Shown: piece after piece, positions 25,129 through 34,621 of the stretch
How positions within the stretch are numbered: the first letter of the stretch is position 1
Layout of the letters: each line of letters opens with the position of its first letter
NCBI RefSeq assembly: GCF_000272045.2
Contig: NZ_AJYZ02000041.1
Span: 578,247 to 642,246 of the forward strand
Direction: 5' to 3'
Length of the DNA: 64,000 nt
DNA from: Vibrio crassostreae 9ZC13
GTDB taxonomy: Bacteria; Pseudomonadota; Gammaproteobacteria; Enterobacterales; Vibrionaceae
The notes under the pieces: model-generated
Database searches by the model: none
Seen by the model: the letters and a program-made list of their open reading frames with translations, nothing else
Told to the model about the DNA's origin: nothing
Position numbers and translations under genes: made by a program

Positions 25129-25581
25129 ATGAGCAATAGAGTTGGTTTAGCTAGTAGTTTAAAAGATGGCCAAAAGTACATGGATCTCTGGCCCGTCCGA
25201 AAAGAGTTAAACGCGATCTTCCCAGAACAACGCATTATTAAAGCGACCCGCTTTGGCGTGAAAGTGATGCCTGCGATTGCCGCTATCAGTGTTCTTACAC
25301 AAATGGTCTTTAATAATTACCAAGCGATGCCACAGGCTGTGGTTATGGCTTTGTTTGCGATCAGCTTGCCGCTTCAAGGTATGTGGTGGTTGGGCAATCG
25401 CTCAAATACACAACTTCCGCCGGCGCTAGTATCGTGGTACCGCGAACTGCATGAAAAGATCACTGAAACGGGTTTTGCGTTAGAGCCTATGAAGCCGCGC
25501 CCTCGCTATAAAGAATTGGCAATCATTTTAAATCGTGCCTTTCGTCAGTTAGATAAATCCTCAATGGAGCGTTGGTTCTAA
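25129..25581 (+). CDS. yfbV: YfbV family membrane protein (UPF0208)
   Basis: 150-residue inner-membrane protein with two hydrophobic segments at about 42-60 and 65-90 separated by a short loop, and a charged C-terminus ending QLDKSSMERWF. E. coli YfbV, also divergent from ackA, has been linked to chromosome Ter macrodomain organisation; the biochemical activity is unknown. The context is conserved. Confidence 0.9.
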   Translation: MSNRVGLASSLKDGQKYMDLWPVRKELNAIFPEQRIIKATRFGVKVMPAIAAISVLTQMVFNNYQAMPQAVVMALFAISLPLQGMWWLGNRSNTQLPPALVSWYRELHEKITETGFALEPMKPRPRYKELAIILNRAFRQLDKSSMERWF

Positions 25582-25883
25582 AGAATCCCAGCTCTCCCTC
25601 TTGTCTGAGAACAACTATTCATCTTCTATAGCTTGTTCTCAGATTTGCTCCTCTTTTTGTTACCTCGCTTACTTTCCGTTTAGCTTACCTGTCCTTATTC
25701 ACTTGGTTTCTTACCTTCCTCCGAAGTCAATATAACCTTTCTCACATAACTCGAGCCTTGTTGTATTTTTGTTAAATATCACTTCAAGTTATCAATGGTT
25801 ACTGGTAATAATGTCAATAGTGATTTTGATGTTGTTCTCTTTGAGCGAGTAATGACGGGTAGAGCTTGATTCAGGGAGCGATA
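25582..25883. other. Intergenic region after yfbV
   Basis: It contains one strong hairpin, TCTGAGAACAA / TTGTTCTCAGA at 25604-25643, with a delayed T-rich stretch, which probably ends the yfbV transcript. The rest should carry the promoter of the following operon. No gene is supported. Confidence 0.55.
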
Positions 25884-26849
25884 ATGAGTTCTGTAAGAAA
25901 GGTATTGGCAGCGGTTTTAAGTTGCTTGATGTTGCTATGGACTGGCAATGTAATGGCAAACATTGCCAAAGTGTCGGTTTCACAAGTTGTTGACCATCCA
26001 GATCTGAATGCGACACGTTTAGGGCTTCTTGAAGGATTGAGAGCCAATGGTTATGAACCCGGTAAGAACTTAGAATTCTCCTATGAAATGGCGAATGGTA
26101 ACCCGGCTCAGGCAGCCAAGATTGCCAGAGAGCTCGTCAGTGAAAATCCACATGTACTTGTTGGTATCGCGACACCGACTTCACAAGCCTTAGTGTCGGC
26201 GACTCGCTCGATTCCTATCGTGTTTACCGCGGTTACGGATCCTATCGGCGCTAGGCTCGTTAAACAATTAGAAAAGCCGGGGCGTAATGTCACGGGGCTT
26301 TCTGACTTATCTCCGATCACTCAGCATGTGTCATTAATCAAAGAACTGCTTCCTGAAGCTAATTCAATCGGTGTAGTTTACAACCCAGCAGAAGCAAATG
26401 CCGTTGCGTTAGTTGGGTTATTGAGAAAGGCAACTCGAGATTTCGGTTATACACTTCACACCGAAAAAGCGCTGACTGTTGACGATGTCGAAGCAAAAGC
26501 AGAATCCATTGCTAAGAAGTCCGATGTTATCTATGCCTTGACCGATAATACGGTTGCAAGCGGCATGGAGGGTCTTATCAAAGCGGCTAACCATGCAGAT
26601 ACGCCAGTCGTCGCAGGCGCCACATCTTATGTCGGAAAGGGAGCGATTGCTGGTTTAGGTCTAGATTATTATGATGTTGGGGTTCAGACCGCGGATTATG
26701 TCGCAGCCATTCTGGAAGGACAGAAGCCCGGGAAGTTGAGTGTCAAAACTGCGCAGAGTTCTCAGCTGGTGGTCAACCTAGATGCTGCTCGTGAGCTTGG
26801 CGTGACAGTGCCTCAATCTGTGATTGAGCGTGCGGTCATTAGCCGGTGA
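25884..26849 (+). CDS. Orphan ABC-type periplasmic substrate-binding protein
   Basis: 321-residue exported protein with a signal peptide, cleavage likely after Ala25 (NVMA|NI). The rest resembles the ABC_sub_bind family (TrpX/YtrF-like): VSVSQVVDHPDLNATRLGL, AVTDPIGARLV, the repeated two-lobe architecture and GVQTADYVAAILEGQKPG. No permease or ATPase gene is adjacent; instead a membrane diguanylate cyclase follows on the same strand. It may therefore sense a small ligand, perhaps an aromatic amino acid, rather than import it. I chose ATG 25884, preceded by AGGGAG, over an upstream TTG. Confidence 0.85.
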   Translation: MSSVRKVLAAVLSCLMLLWTGNVMANIAKVSVSQVVDHPDLNATRLGLLEGLRANGYEPGKNLEFSYEMANGNPAQAAKIARELVSENPHVLVGIATPTSQALVSATRSIPIVFTAVTDPIGARLVKQLEKPGRNVTGLSDLSPITQHVSLIKELLPEANSIGVVYNPAEANAVALVGLLRKATRDFGYTLHTEKALTVDDVEAKAESIAKKSDVIYALTDNTVASGMEGLIKAANHADTPVVAGATSYVGKGAIAGLGLDYYDVGVQTADYVAAILEGQKPGKLSVKTAQSSQLVVNLDAARELGVTVPQSVIERAVISR

Positions 26850-27100
26850 ATTGAGTTTGGTGTTAGGTGAGCTAATAGGCCATAAGTCATATTATTAACA
26901 GCATTGAAATGGGCTCAGATAACAAACTCACCTGCTCTATATGTTGGCGCTTCTCTATTTTATTCATTTGTAAGCGGTTATTTGACCGTTAGGTGTGTCG
27001 TTAATATCAATTTACATTATTTTACGTCGAGCGAATTGCCGATTAATGTAATAATATTAATGGGGAAAATGAAAATAGCTGAACGCTAAGAGCACATTAT

Positions 27101-28567
27101 ATGAAAGTAAATAGGCACTTTAGCCTAACCTTTGTTTTCGGGTTTCCCGCTGTGATCGCCGCGATGTTACTTGGCCTAATAGGAAAGAATCATTTTGACG
27201 CGGTAGAAAAAGATATCAGTAGTGAGTTTCATCGTATTGAAGATGTGTTCAAAAGAACCACAAAAGTGGCAACAGCCCTAGACTACAGCTTCTCCAACTA
27301 TTATAAATCAGGAAACCCTCTCTTTCTTGATCACAACAAACATGTTGTGGATGGTCTTTGCCAAATCTGGCCTATTGATGTATTGCTACTTGCCGACGGT
27401 AAAACCTCAGACATTCCCTCTGTCGATATCGACTATATGCTAATTGGTCAAGAGTCTCTTTGTTCTGAAAGCAGTGATAGTTATAAGAGCGCGTCAGAAA
27501 AAATAGCGTTAGCTCCTATTCTTTCATTTTTATCCCAGCTTGATGAATACCATGCCGGCGTGCACTTTATTGATACGAGCGGCTATGTGATCTCTTCACC
27601 TGAAGGTTTTGCCAAAGGGCTGAGCAAAGAGTTACTCTCGACCATAAAGAGTCGTCCTTATTGGCAGAAAACAGCCAACAACCCTGACCAACTCACCCTT
27701 TCAGGTCCTGGTTATCGTTTTGATTCCCTTGACCGTATAATCAGTATGACGATCCCTGTATTCCATAAAGGTGTTCACCAAGGGATGCTGTCGGTGGATA
27801 TTAATGCTGACAAGCTGCTCGCAAACTCGAATGAGCACCTTGCAGGTCGGATCGATATCATTGATACCACTTTAGCGACTCCGGTAGATTCTGCGGCTTT
27901 TTATCACGAGATCAAACTGGATGGTGTCTCGTCTCACCATGCGATGTATTACGAATTAGACATCGCGAAAGAGGTTGAGCACTTTTTCGTCTATGAGAAA
28001 GACAGCCTTATTGTTGCCATCATTGTGTATCTGTTCTCTGTAACTATCTTTTTCTACGTTAATTCCAATATTGAACGTGGCTACTTCAAAGATCTCGCAG
28101 CCAAAGACCCTATGACAGGGTTATTGAATCGTCGTGGCTTAGAAGCGTTCTGGCGCAGCGTAGAGCACGATCAACTGTTTGCTTTAACCGTCTTCGATAT
28201 CGATGATTTCAAGTCAATTAACGACACCTACGGCCACGATAAGGGTGACGATGTGATCCGTTATATGTCGCGTCAGATCAGCAACAGTATTCGAAGCAGT
28301 GACGTTGCAGCACGGTTTGGCGGTGAAGAGTTTGTCGTTTACATGAAAGGCGAAGATTGTGAAACTCTGATGAGAACATTAGAGCGCGTGAAGAATGCGA
28401 TTTGTACCACTTCAGCCGACATTATTCCAAATGGGTTTACGGTGTCTGGCGGTGTCTGCATTGTTGAAACTGAGCAAAGTAAACTTAACTTCGATGAGAT
28501 ATTTAAGTACGCCGATGAAAAGCTGTACGTGGCTAAGACGACGGGCAAAGACCGTCTTAAATTTTAA
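27101..28567 (+). CDS. Membrane diguanylate cyclase with periplasmic sensor domain
   Basis: 488-residue protein predicted to make cyclic di-GMP from two GTP. It has a membrane segment at about 8-28, a periplasmic region (29-300) that looks like a double-Cache sensor (GVHFIDTSGYVISSP and YWQKTANNP elements), a second membrane segment at about 303-320 and a GGDEF domain (330-488). The active-site GGEEF is at 407-411, preceded by the product-inhibition I-site RSSD at 398-401, so both catalysis and feedback should work. No EAL domain is present. It lies 251 bp after the binding-protein gene. Confidence 0.92.
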   Translation: MKVNRHFSLTFVFGFPAVIAAMLLGLIGKNHFDAVEKDISSEFHRIEDVFKRTTKVATALDYSFSNYYKSGNPLFLDHNKHVVDGLCQIWPIDVLLLADGKTSDIPSVDIDYMLIGQESLCSESSDSYKSASEKIALAPILSFLSQLDEYHAGVHFIDTSGYVISSPEGFAKGLSKELLSTIKSRPYWQKTANNPDQLTLSGPGYRFDSLDRIISMTIPVFHKGVHQGMLSVDINADKLLANSNEHLAGRIDIIDTTLATPVDSAAFYHEIKLDGVSSHHAMYYELDIAKEVEHFFVYEKDSLIVAIIVYLFSVTIFFYVNSNIERGYFKDLAAKDPMTGLLNRRGLEAFWRSVEHDQLFALTVFDIDDFKSINDTYGHDKGDDVIRYMSRQISNSIRSSDVAARFGGEEFVVYMKGEDCETLMRTLERVKNAICTTSADIIPNGFTVSGGVCIVETEQSKLNFDEIFKYADEKLYVAKTTGKDRLKF

Positions 28568-28692
28568 CCACGTTATTGAATCGATGCTTTGTATGAAAAT
28601 GAAAGAGGGAAGAGCCAACGTGTCTACCAAGCGAAGCTTATTTGCACCCGTAAACACGTTTGTATCGTTAGGGGCTTAGCCCTAAACTAATC

Positions 28693-29649
28693 TTAAACAG
28701 GTTGGCGGCGTTCTTCTTGATAACGCTGAAGGCGTTCTACAATCGGCGGCGCCTTCTTGAAAGTACGAATTTCTTTAAACAGTTCGTTTGCTTCAGGGTA
28801 GCCTTTACTTAGATAAACAAACCACTGCTTCACTCTATTGGGGTAGTACATGCCTTTGTCCCCTTTGATTTGAAACTCTGAATAGCGCAGCAAAAGTTCA
28901 ATGACTTTATCCCACGGCATTTTTTGGTGGTTGTGCTTAACGACGTTGCCAAGGTTTGGAATATTGAAAGCACCACGGCAGACCATCAATGAATCGACGC
29001 CTGTTGCTTCTATGCAATCTTGACCATCTTGATAGTTCCAGATCTCACCATTAGCAATCAACGGCAGAGACGTTTTTTCTCTTATTTGATTGATGAAGTC
29101 CCATTTGATTTCGCTGGCTTTATAGCCGCCAACTTTGGTTCTTGCATGCACGGTGAGTTCGTCAGCTTTGGCTTGCTCGATGGCATCGACGATTTCAAAG
29201 CACTCTTCCGGATGCTCCCAACCTAATCGAATCTTTGCGGACACAGGAATGTGTGCAGGTACTGCTTCTCGACAGGCGTTCACCACTTGATAGATGAGCT
29301 CTGGTTCTTTTAGCAGTGACGCACCACCATTACTTTTGTTGACCGCCTTTGCTGGGCAACCAAAATTAAGGTCAATCCCTTTAGCGCCTAAGCTAGCAGC
29401 TTGAAAAGCATTCTCGGCCATCCAATTTGGGTGTTGACCTAAAAGCTGGAGATGGATTGGCACACCAGCCATGGTCTGAGAGCCTTGATGTAGCTCAGGG
29501 CAAATACGGTGGAACACATGCGGGGGAAGAAGTTGATCCACGACGCGCACAAACTCTGTCACACAGAGATCGTAATCATTAATCTCTGTGAGAATTTCAC
29601 GCATTAGGTGGTCTAGAACGCCCTCCATAGGGCCAAGTATTACGCGCAT
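28693..29649 (-). CDS. dusC: DusC, tRNA-dihydrouridine(16) synthase
   Basis: Flavoenzyme that reduces U16 in the tRNA D-loop. The 318-residue protein has the N-terminal FMN-binding GPMEGVLD, the catalytic Cys98 in NFGCPAKAVNKSNGGASLL, HARTK and the FMN-phosphate loop NGEIWNYQDG. The N-terminus MRVILGPMEGV and overall length identify the DusC subfamily rather than DusA or DusB. Confidence 0.94.
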   Translation of the reverse strand: MRVILGPMEGVLDHLMREILTEINDYDLCVTEFVRVVDQLLPPHVFHRICPELHQGSQTMAGVPIHLQLLGQHPNWMAENAFQAASLGAKGIDLNFGCPAKAVNKSNGGASLLKEPELIYQVVNACREAVPAHIPVSAKIRLGWEHPEECFEIVDAIEQAKADELTVHARTKVGGYKASEIKWDFINQIREKTSLPLIANGEIWNYQDGQDCIEATGVDSLMVCRGAFNIPNLGNVVKHNHQKMPWDKVIELLLRYSEFQIKGDKGMYYPNRVKQWFVYLSKGYPEANELFKEIRTFKKAPPIVERLQRYQEERRQPV

Positions 29650-29826
29650 GCTGCTTTACCGAAACTGAGTGAACCGAAAAATTCGAGGCGTGATTGTACG
29701 GTGTGCTTACAGGATTGTCACTATGAGTGTGGTTTGCCTGTCTTAATGTTGGTTTCGTCTCTTAATAGCGACATCTTGGGGAGGATGGCGTTATAATATC
29801 GAAAATGCCCAATATCCAGAGCTTTC

Positions 29827-30447
29827 ATGACATATCAATTATTAAGCCTACCAGAATCAATCACAGACATTACTCCGCAGTTTATGGAAGGTGCAATCCT
29901 TGCCTCTAACTTGGCTACCAAACCACTCGATCCAGAAGAGTGGCTGGTTATCGTTGCGCCTGAAGCGGGTAAAGAGCTGGTAAAAACGGTGACAGAACAG
30001 ATTAATCGCCAGCACAACCTGATTCAGCGTAATGAATACCTATTAACAGACGTACTGGCTGAAGGTGACTTTAACGAACAGTTCGCTGATTTTTCTGAAG
30101 GCTTCATGATGGTTTGGCCAACAGTGGAAGAGCAGTGGCAGAGCGTGACAGTCGCGGATGGTACTCTGCGCATGTTGCAAGCGCTCTTAACCACCTTGAT
30201 GCTTGCGATTGATGAAGAGCAAACTCAACAACAAATGATCGCTGCAGGGCTTACTAACCCACCATCGCTTGCCGATTTAGTGGGTCAAGTCGATCTGATG
30301 ATCTCAGAAGTGGCAATGGCAGCGGATGAAGCTATGTTGGGCAATAAGTCCCAGAGCGTGAACCCGTTTAAAGACATTGGTCGAAACGACCTTTGCCCTT
30401 GTGAAAGCGGCAAGAAGTTTAAACAATGCTGCGGTAAAAACAGCTAG
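29827..30447 (+). CDS. YecA/YgfB-family protein with C-terminal SEC-C zinc motif
   Basis: 206-residue protein. The N-terminal 150 residues resemble the UPF0149 (YgfB/YecA) helical family (FMEGAILASNLATKPLDPEEW). The last 20 contain the SEC-C metal-binding motif CPCESGKKFKQCC, as in the SecA tail. Proteins with this motif can bind zinc and some associate with SecB or ribosomes; this one has no assigned function. The gene is single, with a candidate TATAAT upstream and a terminator downstream. Confidence 0.85.
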   Translation: MTYQLLSLPESITDITPQFMEGAILASNLATKPLDPEEWLVIVAPEAGKELVKTVTEQINRQHNLIQRNEYLLTDVLAEGDFNEQFADFSEGFMMVWPTVEEQWQSVTVADGTLRMLQALLTTLMLAIDEEQTQQQMIAAGLTNPPSLADLVGQVDLMISEVAMAADEAMLGNKSQSVNPFKDIGRNDLCPCESGKKFKQCCGKNS

Positions 30448-30518
30448 TCACGGCTTGTTGAGCAACTTAGCTTGAGTGAGTAACAGACTTTCTTAAGTGA
30501 TAAAAAAGTTTAAGTAAT

Positions 30519-30549
30519 AAAAAAGTCGACCTTTGGGTCGACTTTTTCG
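30519..30549. terminator. Bidirectional terminator between the SEC-C gene and dsbB
   Basis: AAAAAGTCGACC / GGTCGACTTTTT with a 4-nt loop, T tracts on both strands, between convergent genes. Confidence 0.92.
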
Positions 30550-30573
30550 TTTCTGGACATGATGAGTTAATTG

Positions 30574-31098
30574 TTAGTCATTCTTTGATTTAACGAATTG
30601 AGAAATAACCACAAAACCGAAAGCAACCAAGTTACCTGCAAAGATAATTACTAGCCACTGAGGCATAGAAAGATCGAAGAACTGCCACACAACCTTGCTG
30701 CAATCGCCGTAAGCCTCAAACATCCACGGAGCCCATTGGTTTAAAGGCGCCCAGCTAGGGAAGGTTACGAATAAGTCGCAGGTTGCGAAAGGGGACGGAT
30801 TGAACTGGTAATCGACGTGCTCTAAAGCAAGCATCAAACCTTTGTATGCGCCAAATCCCCAGCTAGCAAGGCCTAACCAGCGTGATATTGGGTTATTCGG
30901 GGCAATCGCACCAATCATGGCGGCAACACCGATAGCGAGCATAGCAACGCGCTCATAGATACACATTACGCAAGGGCCAAGCATCATCACGTGTTGGAAG
31001 AAGAGAGCGCATGCCTCAAAAAAGACAATAAAAGCCAGCAGTAAAAGCCAAGATAAACGTCCCTTAGAGAAGTCTTTAAGCATTGCAAAAAAGTTCAC
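30574..31098 (-). CDS. dsbB: DsbB, disulfide bond formation protein B
   Basis: Inner-membrane quinone reductase that reoxidises periplasmic DsbA. The 174-residue protein has four membrane segments, the first redox pair Cys43-Val-Met-Cys46 in the first periplasmic loop and the second pair Cys107/Cys133 in the second loop, as required for the electron relay. It lies downstream of nhaB on the same strand but separated by a terminator. Confidence 0.95.
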   Translation of the reverse strand: MNFFAMLKDFSKGRLSWLLLLAFIVFFEACALFFQHVMMLGPCVMCIYERVAMLAIGVAAMIGAIAPNNPISRWLGLASWGFGAYKGLMLALEHVDYQFNPSPFATCDLFVTFPSWAPLNQWAPWMFEAYGDCSKVVWQFFDLSMPQWLVIIFAGNLVAFGFVVISQFVKSKND

Positions 31099-31121
31099 GA
31101 ATTTAATCCCGTCTATAAAAT

Positions 31122-31151
31122 AAAAAAGCCCTGATTACTCAGAGCTTTTTA
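31122..31151 (-). terminator. Rho-independent terminator, probably of nhaB
   Basis: On the minus strand AAGCTCTGA-GTAA-TCAGGGCTT followed by TTTT: a 9-bp stem with one G-U pair. It is 346 bp past the nhaB stop because the inverted-repeat element intervenes. Confidence 0.8.
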
Positions 31152-31193
31152 TCTTGGATAAGTTTCCTAATCAACTAATATTTTTGATTAGCT

Positions 31194-31459
31194 AGGGCGT
31201 GTTGACCTTTCGCGATTAAATTTTGTTCGAGATAAAAGCGTTTTAATCGCGGCGAGGGGGAAGTAGCCTAGTCATTCTAAGCAAATCCCCCTCAACAAAG
31301 AGTAAAACGCTTTTAGCCGAACCCTTCGGGCAGCGTTTGCTGGTCATTTCTACTACGTTATCGGCTTCTCATGTAGGCTAGCTACACATCAAAGCCTCTG
31401 CCTTGTATAAATACCCAGCAACTCGCTGCAAAAATCAGCTCGAAAGGTCAACACGCCCT
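31194..31459. mobile_element. 266-bp MITE-like element with 19-bp terminal inverted repeats
   Basis: The ends are perfect inverted copies of AGGGCGTGTTGACCTTTCG (31194-31212 and 31441-31459). Inside are further inverted pairs, AAAAGCGTTTTA with TAAAACGCTTTT, and GAGGGGGA with TCCCCCTC, so the whole element can fold into a long structure. It has no coding capacity. I see no clear target-site duplication at the edges. It resembles non-autonomous elements scattered in Vibrio genomes, but I cannot name the family. Confidence 0.85.
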
Positions 31460-31496
31460 CGATACACTTATTGTGGTTTGCGACACAGTGTTTAGC

Positions 31497-33089
31497 TTAG
31501 TGACCACCAGAGATAACTGGAGCGACGACTTCACCAGTGCGTTGAATGATCCAACCAGCATCGTAGAACCATGCTGTCATTGGCTCTACGATGAACACAA
31601 TGCTTGCTAGGCCAACCAGTGCCAATACGATGGTGTATGGCAGCGCCATGATAACCATGCGACCGTAAGACAATCGAATTAACGGAGCAAGTGCTGATGT
31701 TAATAGGAATAGGAATGCAGCTTGGCCATTTGGTGTAGCAACAGAAGGTAGGTTAGTACCAGTGTTGATAGCAACAGCAAGTAGGTCAAACTGGTCACGA
31801 GTGATAATGCCTTCAACCAGTGCAGTTTTCACTTCGTTGATGTAAACCGTACCTACGAATACGTTATCTGAAACCATCGACAAGATACCGTTGGCAACAT
31901 AGAAGAGTGCGAGCTGTGCGCCTTTATCTTCAACGTGAAGTACAGCATCGATTACTGGCTTAAATAGAGCTTGGTCGATGATTACAGCAACAACCGCGAA
32001 AAAGACGGCAAGAAGTGCGGTAAATGGCAGTGCTTCTTCAAAGGCTTTACCCATTGAGTGCTCTTCGATAACGCCAGTAAATGCCGTTGCCAAGATGATC
32101 ACTGAAAGGCCAATCAAACCTACTTCAGCGACGTGAAGCGCAAGGCCAACAATCAGCCAAACTGCGATTGCACTCTGAACCCATAGTTTTGCTACGTCTT
32201 GCTTTGTACGGTTTGCACGTTCTTTGTTGTCAAACTCAACTAAGATTTGGCGAACATTCGTTGGCAGTTCTGCACCGTAACCAAACACTTTGAATTTTTC
32301 GACAAGTGCGCAAGTTAGAATACCGCAGAAGAAAACAGGCAGTGTTACTGGCAGCATACGGATGATAAATTCACCGAACTCCCAACCCGCTTGCTTAGCA
32401 ATTACTAAGTTTTGTGGTTCACCTACCATGGTCATTACGCCACCCAGTGCAGTACCAACACCGGCGTGCATAAGTAGTGAGCGTAGGAAAGCACGGTAGT
32501 TTTCTAGGTCATCACGAGTTAGCTCAGAGATCTCTTCATCATGAGTATGATCGTGCGCAGATGTTGTGCCTTTGCCCGATGCAACTTTGTGGTAGATAGA
32601 GTAGAAGCCGACCGCAACGCTAATAACTACGGCGATTACTGTTAGTGCATCTAGGAATGCTGATAAGAAAGCGGCAGCAACACAGAAGGCAACGGAGAGT
32701 AAAATTTTAGATTGGATGCCAAGCAAGATCTTCGTGAAAATGAACAGAAGTAGTTCTTTCATGAAGTAGATACCAGCAACCATGAATACAAGTAAGAGTA
32801 ATACTGGAAGGTTTGCTTGTAGCTCGTGATAAACCATTTCTGGTTTGGTCATGCCAATGGCGACGGCTTGAATTGCCAATAAGCCACCCGGTTGAAGAGG
32901 GTAGCACTTTAGAGCCATAGCTAGAGTGAAAATAAACTCAACCACCAACAGCCAGCCCGCAACAAATGGGTCAACTAGGAAGAAAACAAACGGGTTGATG
33001 ATTAAAAAGGAAATGATGGCAAGTTTATACCAATCAGGAGCTTTACCAAGGAAGTTCTTGATAAAAGCGTTTCCGAGAGACATCGGCAT
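31497..33089 (-). CDS. nhaB: NhaB, Na+/H+ antiporter
   Basis: Inner-membrane antiporter that exports Na+ in exchange for protons. It is 530 residues with about twelve hydrophobic segments; family blocks include the N-terminal MSLGNAFIKNFLGKAPDWYK and the GTNLPSVATPNGQAAFLFLL segment. A His-rich cytoplasmic loop (HDHTHDEE, about residues 174-181) is present. E. coli NhaB is 513 residues and is also next to fadR. The gene is divergent from fadR. Confidence 0.96.
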   Translation of the reverse strand: MPMSLGNAFIKNFLGKAPDWYKLAIISFLIINPFVFFLVDPFVAGWLLVVEFIFTLAMALKCYPLQPGGLLAIQAVAIGMTKPEMVYHELQANLPVLLLLVFMVAGIYFMKELLLFIFTKILLGIQSKILLSVAFCVAAAFLSAFLDALTVIAVVISVAVGFYSIYHKVASGKGTTSAHDHTHDEEISELTRDDLENYRAFLRSLLMHAGVGTALGGVMTMVGEPQNLVIAKQAGWEFGEFIIRMLPVTLPVFFCGILTCALVEKFKVFGYGAELPTNVRQILVEFDNKERANRTKQDVAKLWVQSAIAVWLIVGLALHVAEVGLIGLSVIILATAFTGVIEEHSMGKAFEEALPFTALLAVFFAVVAVIIDQALFKPVIDAVLHVEDKGAQLALFYVANGILSMVSDNVFVGTVYINEVKTALVEGIITRDQFDLLAVAINTGTNLPSVATPNGQAAFLFLLTSALAPLIRLSYGRMVIMALPYTIVLALVGLASIVFIVEPMTAWFYDAGWIIQRTGEVVAPVISGGH

Positions 33090-33729
33090 GTTAATACTCT
33101 TTTATGTTGATTATGAATAGACAAGCAATACAACATTTTGAGAATCGAGCTATAGAAATTGTTAAAAACTATGACTAACAGTGACTTAGAAAAACTACAT
33201 TCCATGTAATGTTCTGTGGTCTTGCCAAGTCACTCCCTTAGAAACTCAAGCACTGCTTATTTTTGAGCGCAACTTTACTCTTAGATAACATTTAGTCAAC
33301 AGGAAAAGCCCTGTAGCCCTAAAAATACCTCTTTTTTGTTGAGAAACGCGATCAAAGTAGCGCAAGCATACCACTTAAAATGTGATAAAAACCGACTAGA
33401 ATCAATATTTCAGCGAAATGATTGAAAATTACAGAATAACGACGGCTTATATATGATTATTACAACTTAATATTGCAAATTAATAGCTTTAAAAATATGA
33501 CCAATCCCATTGATTTTAAAGAAAAATTGTTGTGTTAACAGTTTGTTTAAATGGTGGTTTAGAGTCGCTTGCTTTACAAACCTGAGGTGCAAACGTGTGC
33601 TGAACTTTAGAGTTATAACTCTAACGGTGTTTAGGGGGAGTAAAATTTTTGAGGGTGTTTCCGCTAGGTGTGAACTAGTGGTATGATGAGTAAATTAGAA
33701 CAGAATAATTAAATTGGATTGAAGTGTAG
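33090..33729. other. Divergent nhaB/fadR intergenic region
   Basis: 640 bp, AT-rich and unusually long for this window, with no supported gene. It includes a perfect 18-bp palindrome at 33607-33624, noted separately. I saw only a half-match to the FadR operator near 33672-33684. Confidence 0.55.
33607..33624. promoter_or_regulatory. 18-bp perfect palindrome upstream of fadR
   Basis: TTAGAGTTATAACTCTAA is a perfect inverted repeat about 105 bp before the fadR ATG. It could be an operator or a small hairpin; I do not recognise the regulator. Confidence 0.4.
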
Positions 33730-34569
33730 ATGGTCATTAAGGCGAAGAGCCCGGCAGGATTTGCAGAGAAGTATATCATTGAAAGTATTTGGAATGGCCG
33801 TTTCCCTCCAGGTTCTATCTTGCCCGCAGAGCGTGAGCTTTCTGAGCTGATTGGTGTTACACGTACTACGCTTCGTGAAGTACTACAACGTCTTGCTCGT
33901 GATGGTTGGTTGACAATCCAACATGGCAAACCAACTAAAGTTAACCAGTTTATGGAAACCTCAGGTCTTCATATCCTTGATACGCTAATGACGTTGGACG
34001 TTGATAACGCAAGCAAAATGGTAGAAGACCTGCTTGCTGCTCGTACTAATATCAGCCCGATCTTTATGCGTTATGCATTCAAAGCAAACAAAGAAGCTTC
34101 AGAGCGTACTATCAGTAACGTGATTGAATCTTGTGAAGCGCTACTTGCGGCACCAACTTGGGATGAGTTCCTAGAATCGTCGCCATACGCTGACAAGATC
34201 AAACAAGCGGTAAAAGAAGATTCAGAAAAAGATGAAGCGAAACGTCAGACGATCTTAATCGCGAAGACTTTCAACTTCTATGATTACATGCTTTTCCAAC
34301 GTTTGGCATTCCACTCAGGCAACCAGATTTACGGCCTGATCTTTAACGGTGTGCGTAAACTTTATGACCGTATCGGTAGCTACTACTTCTCTAACCCAGA
34401 AGCACGACGTTTAGCGATGGACTTTTATAAAGAGTTGTTCATTATCTGTGAAAGTGGCGAGCGCGAAACTTTGCCATTAGTGATTCGTAACTACGGTATC
34501 GCAAGTGCACAAGTTTGGAATGAAATGAAAACGACATTGCCGACGAACTTCACTGAAGACGACAGCTAA
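33730..34569 (+). CDS. fadR: FadR, fatty acid metabolism regulator
   Basis: GntR-family transcription factor that represses fad degradation genes and activates fab synthesis genes, and is released by long-chain acyl-CoA. The 279-residue protein has an N-terminal winged helix-turn-helix (about 9-75, LPAERELSELIGVTRTTLRE) and a helical acyl-CoA-binding domain. It is about 40 residues longer than E. coli FadR (239). Vibrio FadR proteins are known to carry an internal insertion in the ligand domain, which agrees with the lysine/glutamate-rich stretch near residues 150-175. Confidence 0.96.
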   Translation: MVIKAKSPAGFAEKYIIESIWNGRFPPGSILPAERELSELIGVTRTTLREVLQRLARDGWLTIQHGKPTKVNQFMETSGLHILDTLMTLDVDNASKMVEDLLAARTNISPIFMRYAFKANKEASERTISNVIESCEALLAAPTWDEFLESSPYADKIKQAVKEDSEKDEAKRQTILIAKTFNFYDYMLFQRLAFHSGNQIYGLIFNGVRKLYDRIGSYYFSNPEARRLAMDFYKELFIICESGERETLPLVIRNYGIASAQVWNEMKTTLPTNFTEDDS

Positions 34570-34621
34570 GGCATAGGTTTACTATTGTTGTTCCTGTTTA
34601 GTCAGTGACGTAAAGAAAACG

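Noticed and set aside
26904..27089. 61-codon ORF between the binding protein and the diguanylate cyclase
   Set aside because: No Shine-Dalgarno, no motif and unlike codon use; most likely chance.
33668..33690. FadR operator in the fadR upstream
   Set aside because: Only a TGGT half-site is seen; the palindromic partner is missing.
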